Assembly (NCBI GenBank): GCA_007124575.1
Contig: SLEW01000032.1
Coordinates: forward strand, 1-8,070
Reading direction: 5' to 3'
DNA: 8,070 nt
Source of the DNA: Bacteroidales bacterium
Lineage (GTDB): Bacteria; Bacteroidota; Bacteroidia; Bacteroidales; UBA7960
Part shown: positions 7,073 through 8,070 of the stretch, in pieces
How positions within the stretch are numbered: position 1 is the first letter of the stretch
How the letters are laid out: every line of letters starts with the position of its first letter
Notes under the pieces: generated by a model
What the model was told of the DNA's origin: nothing
What the model saw: the letters and a program-made list of their open reading frames with translations, nothing else
Database searches by the model: none
Made by a program: the position numbers and the translations under genes

Positions 7073-7104
7073 CCCAAACAAAAGATACGCCCTGTTTGTT
7101 TAGG
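7073..7104. promoter_or_regulatory. Inverted repeat between ldhA and the lactate permease gene, candidate operator
   Basis: The arms CCCAAACAAA (7073-7082) and TTTGTTTAGG (7095-7104) are complementary at 9 of 10 positions, including a perfect 7-bp core AAACAAA/TTTGTTT, around a 12-bp spacer. The arm centres are 22 bp apart, about two helical turns, which suits a dimeric regulator binding one DNA face. The repeat lies 38 bp upstream of the permease start and 28 bp upstream of the ldhA start. On the minus strand it overlaps TATCTTTTG (7079-7087), a near miss to TAnnTTTG with one extra T. It does not resemble the Rex consensus. No regulator gene is visible in the window. Confidence 0.4.
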
Positions 7105-7132
7105 AATGGTAAACGCAATAACAATTCATGCT

Positions 7133-8070
7133 ATGGCAAAAATCGCATTTTTCTCCACTCAGACTTATGATCGAAGGTTTTTTGAAGGCTCCACGGACAA
7201 ACATCAATTTGAGTTTTTTGAAACACGCCTGAAAAAAAACACCGTGAAGCTGGCCAATGGCTTTGATGGCGTTTGTGTATTTGTGAATGACAGGGTAAAC
7301 CGCGAAGTGCTTAAGTCTCTTGCTGAGATGGGCGTGAAGCTCGTGGCCCTGCGCTGTGCAGGGTTCAACAATGTGGATCTGAAGGCGGCGGAGGAATTTG
7401 GTGTCAGGATCATGCGTGTACCTGCCTATTCACCGGAAGCCGTGGCCGAGCATGCCATAGCCCTGATCATGACGATGGCACGTAAGACGCATAAGGCTTA
7501 TAACAGGGTCAGGGAAGGTAATTTTTCGCTGGAGAGGCTCACAGGCTTTAACATTCATGGCAGGACCATTGGCGTGATAGGCACAGGTAAGATAGGCCAG
7601 GCCTTTGTCCGGATTGCCCGGGGCTTTGGTGCCAGGGTGATAGCCCATGACAAATATCCCTCAAAAGAGATGGAAAAACTGGGCGTGGAGTATCTTGGCT
7701 TTGATGATGTGTTGGCCAACAGTGACATCCTCAGCCTGCATTGCCCGCTTACCCCGGATACCGAACATCTCATCAATGCCAAATCCCTTGAGAAGATAAA
7801 AAAGGGAGCGATGCTGGTGAACACAAGCCGTGGCAAGCTGGTGGATACCGCAGCTGTTATCGAAAGCTTAAAGAATGATCACCTTGGTTCGCTGGCCATT
7901 GACGTGTATGAGGAGGAGGACAAACTGTTTTTCCGTGACCTCTCGGAGCTCATCATTCGTGATGACCAGATCGCGCGTCTGATGCTTTTTCCCAATGTGC
8001 TTGTTACCGCACACCAGGGCTTCTTTACAAGCGAAAGCCTGCAGGAGATCACGAGGATCACCCTGCAGAA
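7133..8070 (+). CDS. ldhA: D-lactate dehydrogenase (NAD-dependent), 3' partial
   Basis: Cytoplasmic enzyme reducing pyruvate to D-lactate with NADH, a fermentation step that regenerates NAD+. The visible 312 residues closely follow E. coli LdhA (329 aa), so only about 15-20 C-terminal codons are missing. The N-terminal catalytic region carries LANGFDGVCVFVND (40-53) and ALRCAGFNNVDL (72-83), followed by VPAYSPEAVAEHAIAL (96-111). The Rossmann motif is GTGKIG (150-155), with Asp173 after the second strand (HDKYPS) favouring NAD over NADP. The catalytic triad is complete: Arg233 in NTSRG, Glu262 in DVYEEE and His294 in TAHQGF. The ATG at 7133 gives MAKIAFFSTQTYD, aligned with the E. coli start MKLAVYSTKQYD. 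An ATG at 7128 is in another frame and soon leads nowhere. The gene is divergent from the lactate permease, with a candidate operator between them. Confidence 0.96.
   Translation, partial: MAKIAFFSTQTYDRRFFEGSTDKHQFEFFETRLKKNTVKLANGFDGVCVFVNDRVNREVLKSLAEMGVKLVALRCAGFNNVDLKAAEEFGVRIMRVPAYSPEAVAEHAIALIMTMARKTHKAYNRVREGNFSLERLTGFNIHGRTIGVIGTGKIGQAFVRIARGFGARVIAHDKYPSKEMEKLGVEYLGFDDVLANSDILSLHCPLTPDTEHLINAKSLEKIKKGAMLVNTSRGKLVDTAAVIESLKNDHLGSLAIDVYEEEDKLFFRDLSELIIRDDQIARLMLFPNVLVTAHQGFFTSESLQEITRITLQ

Noticed and set aside
6523..7170. 215-codon plus-strand open frame opposite the lactate permease start
   Set aside because: It is antisense to a strongly supported conserved gene, crosses the divergent promoter region, and its translation (rich in M, A, P, R and S, with no domain) looks like a shadow.

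Overview
The window looks like chromosomal DNA of a member of the Bacteroidota, probably an uncultured or environmental relative of the Bacteroidales/Marinilabiliales. This is inferred from protein style, from start codons without convincing Shine-Dalgarno sequences, and from one intergenic match to the Bacteroidota -7 promoter element TAnnTTTG. No rRNA, tRNA, insertion sequence, CRISPR array or prophage gene was seen, and no stretch over 300 bases lacks a gene.

Layout from left to right. (1) Positions 1-720, plus strand: an SRAP-domain (YedK/HMCES) DNA-repair protein whose N-terminus, including the catalytic Cys2, lies off the window. (2) Positions 721-867: a convergent gap with three perfect palindromes whose centres are exactly 25 bp apart. 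(3) Positions 868-3866, minus strand: a tight two-gene operon for glycosylating an envelope component. It has a cytoplasmic DPM1-like GT2 enzyme, then a large fusion of two LAB_N (lipid-A biosynthesis N-terminal) domains with an ArnT/PMT-like GT-C glycosyltransferase. (4) Positions 3996-5219, minus strand: an Nramp-fold transporter that lacks the canonical metal-binding motifs. (5) Positions 5352-7034, minus strand: a LctP-family lactate permease. (6) Positions 7133-8070, plus strand: D-lactate dehydrogenase LdhA, running off the right edge.

The working units are these. The GT2 enzyme would make a polyprenyl-phosphate sugar at the inner membrane. The fusion protein could flip that carrier with its LAB_N pair (inference) and transfer the sugar to lipid A or another acceptor with its GT-C domain. 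The divergent ldhA and lactate permease form a lactate fermentation/transport pair around a 98-bp intergenic region that carries a near-perfect inverted repeat, a candidate shared operator. The Nramp-like gene follows the permease on the same strand after 132 bp and may be co-transcribed with it. The most unusual items are the LAB_N-LAB_N-GT-C fusion, with a SWEET-like 3+1+3 membrane layout, and the Nramp-like protein without DPGN and MPH.
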